Assembly (NCBI GenBank): GCA_947494095.1
Contig: CANLTI010000020.1
Span: 1-64,000 of the forward strand
Direction of reading: 5' to 3'
From: an uncultured Pseudomonadales bacterium
Lineage (GTDB): Bacteria > Pseudomonadota > Gammaproteobacteria > Pseudomonadales > Cellvibrionaceae
Length of the DNA: 64,000 bases
Position numbers and translations under genes: made by a program. The stretch's first letter is position 1. The number at the start of each line of letters is the position of its first letter. This document shows positions 9,750 to 18,156 of the stretch, one piece after another. The notes beneath the pieces were generated by a model. It worked only from the letters and a program-made list of their open reading frames with translations, did no database searches and was not told where the DNA came from.

Positions 9750-10145
9750 TTATCTATCTAAGTAATGCTCTGGAGGTAAATAGAAGACTCCCTCCGAAGT
9801 GTAATGATCATAGAGATCTACCAGACTAATCTCAGTGCCTTTATCGGGCCACTGAAAGTGTAGGACTACAGTTGATGTCTTATATTTTCCGTGTTTTTGC
9901 TTATATTCGGGCAGACCTATATGGTAGTGCCACATGTGATTATCTTTAGTGAAGGTGTACTTGGGGTCGTCTGTACCCAAGCCCTTCCAAGAGGGTGTTA
10001 TCTTCCCTTCATAATTTGAAAAGTCAGAAAGACCTACCTCCTCAAATTTGTCGGTAAAATCAAGAACACTATCTTGTTGGTATTCAGGGTAGTTCTCAAA
10101 TTCGATAGAGAACTGTGGTAGATAAGAGACCTTATAGTCATCCAT
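9750..10145 (-). CDS. Putative toxin-like protein of a small two-gene unit
   Basis: A 131-residue soluble protein beginning MDDYKVSYLPQFSIEFENYP. The N-terminal part resembles the helical front of RelE/YafO-type toxins (D-x-L-x-F, then a PSWKGL segment). The rest is rich in aromatic strands (WHYHIGLPEY, VVLHFQWP). The preceding gene encodes a 51-residue basic protein and ends 13 bases upstream, so the two look like an operon with toxin-antitoxin size and spacing. No family is identified with certainty. It lies in the mobile island just upstream of CBASS. Confidence 0.5.
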   Translation of the reverse strand: MDDYKVSYLPQFSIEFENYPEYQQDSVLDFTDKFEEVGLSDFSNYEGKITPSWKGLGTDDPKYTFTKDNHMWHYHIGLPEYKQKHGKYKTSTVVLHFQWPDKGTEISLVDLYDHYTSEGVFYLPPEHYLDR

Positions 10146-10158
10146 GAACTTTCGATAA

Positions 10159-10314
10159 CTACCTGTTATTTATAATAAATTGGCGCTTCTGTTCTCTTGT
10201 CAGTCCTTTTGGTAACTGAATCCTGCCACCAGAATTCAGTGCAGCCTTAAGCCTCTGAACGGTAGGTTCACTTACTGTTTTGTGCTGCCCTGTTCTAACA
10301 ATGCAATCTTTCAT
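10159..10314 (-). CDS. Small basic protein, possible antitoxin partner
   Basis: A 51-residue frame, MKDCIVRTGQHKTVSEPTVQ...RQFIINNR, ends 13 bases before the 131-residue toxin-like gene on the same strand. TVQRLKAALNSGG followed by RIQLPKGLTREQ suggests a short helix and a strand-like segment, as in small DNA-binding antitoxins. The leader has GAGG further upstream than usual. Its function rests only on context. Confidence 0.45.
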   Translation of the reverse strand: MKDCIVRTGQHKTVSEPTVQRLKAALNSGGRIQLPKGLTREQKRQFIINNR

Positions 10315-10471
10315 AACTAAAGCCTCTAAAAGCTCCAAAAAATTATTTAAGCCTATGCTTTTTTACCATTATAGTCCACCTATGTCAATCAATACATAAA
10401 TCGGGTAGCCAAGAGTTTCTAACTCCCAGCCCCCACCGCCCAGCATGCGGATCCGCAATGGACGTTTGTAG

Positions 10472-10617
10472 AATAGTGCTTGCAGGGACAGGCACTAGTT
10501 TTAATAACCACCAAAAAACCAAACAATCAGCTAAAAGCCACCCATGCCATCCATTCAGGGCCTTTGGAGGCAGGATACCGACTAGAGCCACAGGGAAGTA
10601 TTGCCGCGAGCCTTGAA
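10472..10617 (+). repeat. Left ~146-bp direct repeat flanking the CBASS block
   Basis: Nearly identical by eye to 19242-19388: both run from AATAGTGCT through GGCACTAGTTTTAATAACC and CCATGCCATCCATTCAGG to CCGCGAGCCTTGAA, with only a few substitutions and indels. The surrounding gap 10315-10767 holds no convincing gene, only this repeat and the CBASS promoter. Confidence 0.75.
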
Positions 10618-10719
10618 AGTGGCCAAGCCTGTCCTAGCTTAACTTCCCCCCCCGGAATAAAACTATAGAAGCCAAGCTAACCGCACAAGTTCACCTCTCA
10701 GTCACTGCAAGCAACACAC

Positions 10720-10728
10720 TGCTATAAT
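10720..10728 (+). promoter_or_regulatory. Extended -10 promoter of the CBASS operon
   Basis: TGCTATAAT is a perfect extended -10 (TGnTATAAT), 40 bases before the first CBASS gene. The -35 region (about 10700) is weak, which is normal for extended -10 promoters. Confidence 0.6.
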
Positions 10729-10767
10729 TAACGGGTTAGTAATCAAATTAAATATGGAAAAATCTTA

Positions 10768-12339
10768 ATGGACCCGTCACCTTCTAATGCAGGACTATCC
10801 GATCAAGAGCTAGCAGATTGGCTTGAAAACAAACATTCAAATAAAACTACCGTTGTGTATGTTCACGCAACACATTTATTTAGGGTCTATGAGGATGCAG
10901 GACGTCCAGTCGAAATGATCAAGGGCGACCTAGGTTCCAACAGCATCAAAGTCCTAAGAAAAGTTGCTAAATCCAATCGGTTAAAACGAATAGAGCTGAC
11001 ATATAGCGAACTTGAGTCTTCAACCCTTTCAAATCAAACCTGGGAACCATTAAAAGCTGAAAGCACTCATTTGACAGCGTTAAAAAAAAACCGAGATGAA
11101 TTACTTGGTGGTGGTCGGGGCAAAAAAATCTCAACAAAAACAACTGAAGTTGTTTGGCATGAGGCCGGAGGTAGATGCATGTACCAAGGTTGCGGAGGCG
11201 ACCTTGGTGTGACATCCCTAACCACAAAGACTGCTAGAACCGCTTACCTTGCCCACATAATAGCCTCGAACCCAGATGGACCAAGAGGAGGCAGTTCATC
11301 CCACGAGCTTTCAGACTCACCAGAAAACATAATGCTGATGTGCGATGAGCACCACCGGCTCATTGACCGGATTGACGTCGAGAACCACTCAACAGAGCGC
11401 TTGAAAGTAATGAGGAATGAGCACGCGACTAGGGTAAACGCACTTCTTGAAGGCCTCAAATACCCTAGAACTCAAGCCATTACCCTTCTCGCCGACGTTG
11501 CACATGTGTCAACCAATATCGCAAAGAGCCACTTAAACGATTGCATATTGGGGCGGCAGTTAGGGCCTTTAGGGGATATAAAGGACGTAATAAGGCGTTC
11601 CCAAAGGGACGATCGAGGTCGTCTAAACTTTTGGGAGAACTTACTGCATGAACATGAAAATGACATCCGAGAGTTCATTTCTCTTACAAGTAATAGGCCG
11701 TCACAAAGCTCAACGCCTCCACCTGACGTGCTCGCTATTTTCCCTCTTCATTTGGTTCCGATATTAATCCTCGCAGGAAGGGTGATAGGTGAAGCTAGAA
11801 ACGTCGAGGTTTTCCAATATGCAAGAGACACCAGAGTATGGCACTGGCCACTAACGGATAACACCTGCACGAAACCGAACTTCGGCCTGACATATAAGAT
11901 AGACGACTATCATAACGAAGAGACTATCTTATCTTTCGAGCTAACAGCCAACCTAGACACTAAAGCGCTACCAATCGATTTGGCATTAGCGGTTAAAGAG
12001 AAACGAATAAACTGGATAAGATTAACAAGTACTCTCCCCAATCATGGTTGCATTAACTCTCAAGAACGCCTAGATGCATTTTGCAAGCTAGCCCGCAAGG
12101 CAATGGCCAAAATCCAAGACTCCTGGAGATCAAAAAAGGTTCATATCTTCGGTATCTCACCGGCCAGTACACTTTTCAAATTTGGCCAAATACTACAGGC
12201 AGGCCACCACACAGCCTACAGAATCTACGACCGACCTGATGGCGTCACTCTGTTTATTCCCGCCATCGAAATCACGGGTAATGAAGTGTCAGCGGTCCAA
12301 AAAGACAGTCAACCCCCACTTACCATTAACCTAAGATAA
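10768..12339 (+). CDS. cap5: CBASS effector: HNH endonuclease-SAVED protein (Cap5-like) with N-terminal extension
   Basis: Cap5 effectors bind the CBASS cyclic nucleotide through a SAVED domain and then degrade DNA with an HNH domain. The HNH core spans about residues 120-225: a C137-C142 pair (CMYQGC), H163 in LAHIIASN, N187 in ENIMLMC, and H195/H196 in CDEHHRLID. A helical linker covers about 225-315. The SAVED-like half (about 320-515) includes LHLVPILILAGRVIGEARNV and IFGISPASTLFKFGQIL. The 523-residue length exceeds the roughly 380-400 usual for Cap5. The extra is a ~115-residue N-terminal region (DQELADWLENKHSNK, VYVHATHLFRVYEDAG) that I do not recognise. The gene leads the operon and ends nine bases before the cyclase gene. 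Confidence 0.85.
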   Translation: MDPSPSNAGLSDQELADWLENKHSNKTTVVYVHATHLFRVYEDAGRPVEMIKGDLGSNSIKVLRKVAKSNRLKRIELTYSELESSTLSNQTWEPLKAESTHLTALKKNRDELLGGGRGKKISTKTTEVVWHEAGGRCMYQGCGGDLGVTSLTTKTARTAYLAHIIASNPDGPRGGSSSHELSDSPENIMLMCDEHHRLIDRIDVENHSTERLKVMRNEHATRVNALLEGLKYPRTQAITLLADVAHVSTNIAKSHLNDCILGRQLGPLGDIKDVIRRSQRDDRGRLNFWENLLHEHENDIREFISLTSNRPSQSSTPPPDVLAIFPLHLVPILILAGRVIGEARNVEVFQYARDTRVWHWPLTDNTCTKPNFGLTYKIDDYHNEETILSFELTANLDTKALPIDLALAVKEKRINWIRLTSTLPNHGCINSQERLDAFCKLARKAMAKIQDSWRSKKVHIFGISPASTLFKFGQILQAGHHTAYRIYDRPDGVTLFIPAIEITGNEVSAVQKDSQPPLTINLR

Positions 12340-12348
12340 GGAGCGCCC

Positions 12349-13635
12349 ATGTTAGAACCCACTTACTATAAGGACCTCGTCACCCAAGCCCAAGTCAAAC
12401 GTGATATTGAGTTAAAAAGTAACACCATACTAAAAGAACTTTCATTTGAAGACTCTCGGGGTCCGCAGGCTAGCCCAATAGATATTGCGCAAGACCTAAA
12501 AGCACTTATGCAAGATCTAAAAGCAGTCAACGACCACATTACAGTTGACAACAGTGATATTGAATCCGCAACTAACGACTATAACAAACTCGCTTTTGCT
12601 CTTTCTGAAGAGCTTCCATGGCCGCTAGAGACCATTTCGGTAATTCCTCAAGGGTCCGCAAGTACCAAAACCCTCATACGATCTCCCGACAACTCCAAAT
12701 TCGACATTGATGCAGTCTGCTCTGTAAGCCTCCCTCAAGATGAGCTAGATGATCCAATGGCCTTCTATAAAAAAGTAGGCGGAGCCCTCAATAAGTGGAA
12801 TCCAGATGCTAAGAAAAGATGCTGGAAAGTTGATTTTGACAATCGACATTATTACATTGAGTTTACCCCATCCACTCCGCTTAGCCGTATTCTCCAATTA
12901 AATTCAGAGAATACATTTCTCAGACCTAACCGTTACAAAGATAGCGCTTTAGCGGTAGTAGATACCCCGACACAAAAATGGAAAGCCTCCAACCCAGAAG
13001 GGTTCTCAAGCTGGGTGTCTGATCAAGCATCAAAGCCCCTGCTTACTATATTACGGGAAGAATCAAATCGGGCTAGCTACGATGGTGAGAATATAGCCCC
13101 CGTACCAGAACAAGAAGTGGAGCTGTCTGACACGCTTCGAGTAGCCATTCGGTTACTCAAAAGGCACCGTGACATGTCGGTTAGACGTAACTTAATTGAA
13201 CGCGATTCAAAACCCATATCAATTATAATTGTTACATTATTGACTCAATGTTACGAAGGGCTAGTAAATAACGGGGCAAGTTATACCCACCCAATAGAGC
13301 TGCTAATTGACCTAGTTGAGTTAATGCCTTACATGATCGAAGATAGGAGTGGTCAATTATGGGTAGCGAACCCAACTGTTGAAGGTGAAAACTTCGCGGA
13401 GAAATGGAATACCGACACCTCGCTTAAAACCTCTTTCGATACTTGGTGCAAGTTGCTAAGAGACGACCTCCAACAGATTTTATCTGCAGTAAATGAAACA
13501 GCTAGAAGCAAAAAAATTAGGGAGGCTTTCGGTTGTACTGCAGCATCAACTCCTACGCCACCCGGCAGCAGTGGGTTAGCCCCTAAAAAACCAACTAAAA
13601 CTCACAAGAGCCCTGCCAAATCAGGATTAGCCTAA
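12349..13635 (+). CDS. CBASS CD-NTase (cyclic oligonucleotide synthase)
   Basis: A 428-residue cGAS/DncV-like nucleotidyltransferase that should make a cyclic di- or trinucleotide on phage infection. The nucleotide-binding G-S motif is in PQGSASTKT (G102, S103) and the metal-binding D-x-D in KFDIDAV (D119, D121). The third acidic position appears to be glutamate (E171 in YYIEFTPS) rather than the usual aspartate, though the alignment is by eye. The C-terminal ~35 residues are a Pro/Ser/Lys-rich tail ending SGLA. In type II CBASS the CD-NTase C-terminus is conjugated by Cap2, and a flexible tail with a small last residue fits that. The gene follows a GGAG site and is three bases from cap2. The clade and product cannot be assigned from this reading. 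Confidence 0.9.
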   Translation: MLEPTYYKDLVTQAQVKRDIELKSNTILKELSFEDSRGPQASPIDIAQDLKALMQDLKAVNDHITVDNSDIESATNDYNKLAFALSEELPWPLETISVIPQGSASTKTLIRSPDNSKFDIDAVCSVSLPQDELDDPMAFYKKVGGALNKWNPDAKKRCWKVDFDNRHYYIEFTPSTPLSRILQLNSENTFLRPNRYKDSALAVVDTPTQKWKASNPEGFSSWVSDQASKPLLTILREESNRASYDGENIAPVPEQEVELSDTLRVAIRLLKRHRDMSVRRNLIERDSKPISIIIVTLLTQCYEGLVNNGASYTHPIELLIDLVELMPYMIEDRSGQLWVANPTVEGENFAEKWNTDTSLKTSFDTWCKLLRDDLQQILSAVNETARSKKIREAFGCTAASTPTPPGSSGLAPKKPTKTHKSPAKSGLA

Positions 13636-13638
13636 ATT

Positions 13639-15297
13639 GTGAACGACCTCAACCAGCTTCTCCATGAATACAAGGTAACGCTAGATGAACAAGCCTCCTC
13701 TAGCGATCTTCTCTGCTACCGTTTAAAACTACCGCAGTTTCCAAGCGGTAGGTTGATTAAAGGGGCCTGGCTTGAAATTCCAAGAGGATTTCCTGATTCT
13801 GAAGTCGCCAGGATTAGAGTGCCTGCTGAATATACTTTAGAGATCCCACACGTAGAAAAAGGAGGCTATCTATGCATTGATGGAGACCCAGGCTCCGCAA
13901 ATGGGCATACTAGCTGCGAGCGAGTTGAACGACTACTTGATGCGTTTTACTCATCATTTTTAGAGCCTTGGTTTAGGAGCGAGCTAGATAACAACTTCAT
14001 AAAAGAAGCTCAAAATTATTGGGCAATTTATTGCGCGGAACGCCGAAACAAGTTCCAGGCAATATCTAGAGTATTTACAACAGACAATAGAAACAGCTCT
14101 CCTAAACTCTATACATCTAAATTAATTGATATCCGACGTGACGTAATTGCCGGTGAAGGCACTAGCCTTCGAGCAGGCTATATCAGATCAATAGGTAATG
14201 GTTTTAAACAGACAAACGTTACCACTGCCGAAATACCAATAGCCTACCCATTCACACCAGAAAACTGGCCTAAGAATTTAGCAGATATCGAAAGGTTTAT
14301 TTCTGCGAAGCTTTGCCTTAAAGATTCACGTAAATTCTTACAATCACTCAAAAATAACGGCCGTAAAATTCATCGTTTGGTTATATTCAGAGCTCCAAGC
14401 TGCTCTTTTGGGTACCTTTTACCTGGAGGGCCTCCAACGATAATTAAGCAAGATCATTCAACAAAGAGTTATCCAAATAGCTCCTTATGCCCCTTGCAAG
14501 TTGAGCGTCTAGACGTGAATTGGACTACAGGAAGGGATCAGCACAGAGAGATCGAAGTACGTCAAACAAAACATGTGCTAGTAGTTGGCTCTGGAGCGCT
14601 TGGCAGCCCCACGATAGAACAGTTGGCAAAGTCTGGGGTAGGACGATTAACTATATTAGATCCTGATATCTTAAGTACCGCTAATATTGGTCGACACACT
14701 CTTGGAGCTGATTCAATCGGCCGATCAAAAGCTAAAGAATTAGCTAGTGATATCTCAAAGCGATGGCCTAGCTGTCATGCTGATGGGCTGAACATAACTG
14801 TCGAAGAATGGATCAACAAAAATAGTCTCAGGGAAGTAAACTTAGTACTTGATCTTACCGGAGAGCCCGATGTGCGCCATAGTATTGATCAAGAGCGCAA
14901 AAAAAACGGTGTAAGTCTTCTCATTGCCTGGATGGAGCCATTTGTAGCTGCAGCCCATGCATGCATATTACCCAAGGGGGCACCGTGGAAAGTAGACGAA
15001 AACGATAGGCTTGCTAGCCTAGAAAGTGTGGAGTGGCCGAGTGAAATAATGATGAATGAACCGGCCTGCAGTAGCAGCTTTCAAAGTTATACAACGACTG
15101 CCGCACAATATGCAGTTGCTCTAACATCAGAAGCAGCACTCGACTTACTAGATGAAAAAGAAACCACCCCAATTGTTAGACATTGGGTTAGAGGCCAGAA
15201 GTATTTAGATAAGTGCCACTCCGGTTTGCAATTAAAACCCTGGGCTCAGGAAGCATCAGAATTTGATGGGGTGCTTATTGAGAAAGAGTATGTCTGA
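13639..15297 (+). CDS. cap2: CBASS Cap2: E2-E1 ubiquitin-transfer-like fusion
   Basis: Cap2 attaches the CD-NTase C-terminus to target molecules and thereby primes the cyclase. The N-terminal third is an E2-like domain, with a likely catalytic cysteine C79 in GGYLCIDGD. The C-terminal half is an E1 adenylation domain with the Rossmann motif VVGSGALGSPTIEQL (about residue 315), the acidic ILDPDIL and the NIGRH arginine motif. The E1 cysteine is probably in NEPACSSSF (about C476). The length of 552 residues is normal. The start is GTG at 13639, three bases after the cyclase stop, which suggests translational coupling. Its last codons overlap cap3. Confidence 0.9.
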   Translation: MNDLNQLLHEYKVTLDEQASSSDLLCYRLKLPQFPSGRLIKGAWLEIPRGFPDSEVARIRVPAEYTLEIPHVEKGGYLCIDGDPGSANGHTSCERVERLLDAFYSSFLEPWFRSELDNNFIKEAQNYWAIYCAERRNKFQAISRVFTTDNRNSSPKLYTSKLIDIRRDVIAGEGTSLRAGYIRSIGNGFKQTNVTTAEIPIAYPFTPENWPKNLADIERFISAKLCLKDSRKFLQSLKNNGRKIHRLVIFRAPSCSFGYLLPGGPPTIIKQDHSTKSYPNSSLCPLQVERLDVNWTTGRDQHREIEVRQTKHVLVVGSGALGSPTIEQLAKSGVGRLTILDPDILSTANIGRHTLGADSIGRSKAKELASDISKRWPSCHADGLNITVEEWINKNSLREVNLVLDLTGEPDVRHSIDQERKKNGVSLLIAWMEPFVAAAHACILPKGAPWKVDENDRLASLESVEWPSEIMMNEPACSSSFQSYTTTAAQYAVALTSEAALDLLDEKETTPIVRHWVRGQKYLDKCHSGLQLKPWAQEASEFDGVLIEKEYV

Positions 15298-15775
15298 TCG
15301 CACATTCGAGCTTCCAAACAGCCGTGGAGCACTTCATTTCACCACTGAAGTACTAAAGCATATGTACACTCATGCTCAAACCCGCTGGTGCCACAAAGAA
15401 GCAGGAGGGCAACTATTTAGTAGCGCACCAGAAATGAAAGAGGTTGTAATTGGTGTTGTAACCGGACCTCACCGGGTCGACCGTCGCGGGCGCCATAGCT
15501 TCCATCCAGATAATAAAGCAGCAGATCAAGACCGAGAACAACTGTTTTCTGAGGGTTACCACGCCGTAGGCCTATGGCACACTCATCCAGAGGCCACACC
15601 ACACCCCTCGAAAACAGACAGAGACACAGCGTTTAATTATCTAGAAGCATTTAATGGTGATCTGGAAGGTTTTTTATTAGTAACACTTGGAAATAAAGGC
15701 TCGCCATTGAATATGAGTGTATGCCTAGCTTCCGTGATACCAAAGAAGCAGTGGATAGAATTGCATGAGCTATAA
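15290..15775 (+). CDS. cap3: CBASS Cap3: JAB/JAMM deconjugating peptidase
   Basis: Cap3 is the isopeptidase that removes the conjugates made by Cap2. The JAMM zinc site is complete: an upstream glutamate in HKEAGGQLFSS, then HTHP, a serine and an aspartate in HTHPEATPHPSKTDRD. I chose the ATG at 15290 (MSDRTFELPN), which overlaps the cap2 stop by eight bases and follows AGAAAGAG; an upstream in-frame ATG at 15263 lies deeper inside cap2. The protein is 161 residues. It is the last gene of a four-gene, single-strand operon of type II CBASS architecture. Confidence 0.9.
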   Translation: MSDRTFELPNSRGALHFTTEVLKHMYTHAQTRWCHKEAGGQLFSSAPEMKEVVIGVVTGPHRVDRRGRHSFHPDNKAADQDREQLFSEGYHAVGLWHTHPEATPHPSKTDRDTAFNYLEAFNGDLEGFLLVTLGNKGSPLNMSVCLASVIPKKQWIELHEL

Positions 15776-15870
15776 CCACATTTACCAACAAGGGGAGACT
15801 GCGCTCACACTCAATCGCCTCTAGCTAACCATTGGAGAATTCTACATTTGCAACCTGCTTGCAGGGACAG

Positions 15871-16115
15871 GCACTAGCTTTAGGCACTAGCTTTAATAAC
15901 CTACAAGCATAAACACTCAAAAATAATATCATTTGGTTTTAACAAGCTTACCGGCACACACATTTAAAACCGCCGGGGATTGATTTCTCAGGCCCTTACG
16001 TGTCGGGAACGCGTATGGAGTGCCCATGGATGGCTTGAACGTGCCAGAGAAATCTATACGCGGCGGTGCCACATCAAGGCATGAAATTTCAGGTAAACAC
16101 TTGCAAGGACAGGCG
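15871..16115 (+). repeat. ~250-bp palindromic repeat, copy a
   Basis: This is the first of three copies; the others are at 18751-19005 and 19006-19261. It carries a long imperfect palindrome with arms at about 15969-16000 and 16040-16068 (ACCGCCGGGGATTGATTTCTC against GAGAAATC...GCGGCGGT). The loop contains GTGCCCATGGATGGCTTGA. The gap 15776-16225 holds only this and the adjoining hairpin repeat. Confidence 0.75.
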
Positions 16116-16128
16116 CTCTGAGAAAGCT

Positions 16129-16173
16129 GTTTATCACTAAAATTTATTAAATCGAATCATTTATACTTTTAGG
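16129..16173. repeat. Degenerate inverted repeat (copy of the 18043 hairpin)
   Basis: ATCACTAAAATTTATTAAAT followed by CGAATCATTTATAC and GGTGATTAAAACGAGT is a decayed form of the perfect hairpin at 18043-18080. Both are preceded by an AGGC(A/G)CTCTGA-type sequence. The two copies bracket the lipoprotein gene. Confidence 0.55.
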
Positions 16174-16225
16174 TGATTAAAACGAGTGCACATCCCTGCC
16201 ATGCTCATACATCAAAAAGATTAAA

Positions 16226-17776
16226 TCAAAATATACAATTAGGCTCCAGTGAGTAAATATTATTTTGAAAGTCTGATGTGCTTAAGCATTCTAAAGCTAA
16301 GGTAGAGTTAAATTCGTTTTCACTAAAATAGCGTAGCGCAACGGTTATGGGGGCGGTATCAGTGCTAATAGCCTTTAAACGTAACTGGGGAATATAAAAT
16401 AATAGCTCACCTTCTTTATTATAAGCTGACACAAAAAAATCTTGTTTAATGTAGCGCTCTAATTGGCGGACTAGGCTCACGGGCTCTTCTTGATTGTTAA
16501 AAGGCGAATTCAGTAAATCATCTTGTATTAGTCGGCTGACTAATACCGCTATATCTTGTGTAGACCAAGTAGTTTTTCCATCACCCACTGCTTCAATAAT
16601 TTCTTCATGAATACCCATTTCATCAATAAGTATGTTGGCTGAGTCTACAGTATCTGTCATTAAAGGCCATAAAAATGACATGCCAAATAGCGTGCTAACG
16701 CTTCCATTATTTTCTAAGCTAGCGTTAACGCGTTTTGTACCAGGCAACGTTAATGTAATATTAAAAACCCCTCTTATGGCGGTTAAATTTGTAGGCGCCT
16801 CTGAATTAAAAGTAGACTGTTCAATAAAGGTATAATTGATATTGTTGACTGAAAGTTTAGATGTAGACTGCTCTAAATAGCAATCTAGTAACGTGGCGGG
16901 ATTTTGGTCTATTAGCAATGTGATGTTATTGCAGTGAATATTGTCTTGTTGAACGTCTCCCAGTGTCACCTTATTTTCTAGCCAAATAATAGGTGCTTGA
17001 ACGGGCAATGCTTTTGTTATTGAAAAACCTGCAGCGCTACTTGAATTCAAAAGGCTTTGTATGTTGCTATTGATAGCGTATCGACTTGAAAAAATGGCTT
17101 GTGGTTCCGAGTTCCAATCCGTACTACTCAGCTGCAAGAAGGTAGCCTCTAATGGTGAAATAACGTTTCGCCGCTGAAGTGATGCCACTCCCGGGTTAGA
17201 ATCCAGCACAAGCTGTTTAGGGAGATAGTACAGCGTATTGGGTTGTGATTTTTGACTGAGTAAATAATACTCATCAGAAAGCGCTTGGCTAAAAAAAGAA
17301 CTGACATCAGAGTACTTTGCTGTCTCCGGCTGACTGTATACGTAAGTGATTTCTTTTTCAGCAATAGTGTCGCCATTATACCTGACCGAAAGTCGCCCTA
17401 TTATATTTATCTTCGGTTCTACCACAAATACAGAAGAAGTCTCTTGATTAATTTGACAATTAACGGGTATTGATATATCTACATCTTCTTTATCTGGAGT
17501 CCACTCACAAGCGAGGCTTTGCGATGAAAGGCTTTGAGCACTCATTAGCGTGAAGTTGAGCTGAAGTTTACCATCATTAGATTGGCTAACTTTAACTGAG
17601 TTGATGGTAATTTCCATTGCAGGCATAGAGCTGGAGCTCGTAAAACTTGTTGATCCAGTTGAAGTTGAAGTTGAAGTTGAAGTTGAAGTTGAATGAGAGG
17701 GTAAGCTATCGCCTGAGCTTGAACACGCAGTCACAAGCACCCCTAATAAAATTATTAACAGGCTGTATATATTCAT
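16226..17776 (-). CDS. Hypothetical lipoprotein with Ser-Thr repeat linker
   Basis: A 516-residue protein with a lipoprotein signal peptide (MNIYSLLIILLGVLVTAC, lipid-modified cysteine at about 18). A tract of alternating Ser and Thr encoded by a GAAGTT-type tandem repeat on the plus strand follows. The rest is a largely beta-rich mature region with no family I recognise. The start is set at the ATG at 17776 because AGGA lies six bases upstream; a TTG four codons further up is less likely. The Ser-Thr hexanucleotide tract could change length by slippage without shifting the frame. The gene sits alone between two copies of a hairpin repeat, like a cargo cassette. Confidence 0.75.
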   Translation of the reverse strand: MNIYSLLIILLGVLVTACSSSGDSLPSHSTSTSTSTSTSTGSTSFTSSSSMPAMEITINSVKVSQSNDGKLQLNFTLMSAQSLSSQSLACEWTPDKEDVDISIPVNCQINQETSSVFVVEPKINIIGRLSVRYNGDTIAEKEITYVYSQPETAKYSDVSSFFSQALSDEYYLLSQKSQPNTLYYLPKQLVLDSNPGVASLQRRNVISPLEATFLQLSSTDWNSEPQAIFSSRYAINSNIQSLLNSSSAAGFSITKALPVQAPIIWLENKVTLGDVQQDNIHCNNITLLIDQNPATLLDCYLEQSTSKLSVNNINYTFIEQSTFNSEAPTNLTAIRGVFNITLTLPGTKRVNASLENNGSVSTLFGMSFLWPLMTDTVDSANILIDEMGIHEEIIEAVGDGKTTWSTQDIAVLVSRLIQDDLLNSPFNNQEEPVSLVRQLERYIKQDFFVSAYNKEGELLFYIPQLRLKAISTDTAPITVALRYFSENEFNSTLALECLSTSDFQNNIYSLEPNCIF

Positions 17777-17799
17777 AAAAGTCCTCAATATTTTTTGTA

Positions 17800-18027
17800 T
17801 TATCTTCCATTAATTTTTTTACTGTTTTTTATCACAGAATTTTTTCTTAAATTAAGATATTCGCTATCAACCCAAAAATTAAGCATTGAAATTGCCGCGA
17901 AAGATACTGGCCTTCCTGTCATCGGCATGCCTTGCATCTCTGCTCCAAGCCCAAGCTGATCTTCAGTATGGCGAATTACTAACCTGCGAATAATCATCAT
18001 TGAATGCTCAAACACAAGGAAAGGCAC
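17800..18027 (-). CDS. Small open frame of doubtful status
   Basis: The 75-codon frame contains a protein-like segment (TGRPVSFAAISMLNFWVDSE) but has no good ribosome site. Its first codons run into the hairpin repeat. It may be a remnant of a longer gene upstream of the lipoprotein. No function is proposed. Confidence 0.25.
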   Translation of the reverse strand: MPFLVFEHSMMIIRRLVIRHTEDQLGLGAEMQGMPMTGRPVSFAAISMLNFWVDSEYLNLRKNSVIKNSKKINGR

Positions 18028-18042
18028 TCTGAAAGCCTGTGT

Positions 18043-18080
18043 ATCACTATAAATTATTAAATCGAATAATTTATAGTGAT
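18043..18080. repeat. Perfect 16-bp inverted repeat
   Basis: ATCACTATAAATTATT (18043-18058) is followed after six bases by its exact reverse complement at 18065-18080. AT-rich hairpin without a T-run. Confidence 0.85.
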
Positions 18081-18156
18081 TAAAACGAGTTTATATCCTT
18101 TCCGGTACACTCTAGCGTCTTGCACACTTGCGCAGTGCTTGGAGTGGTGCAATTTG

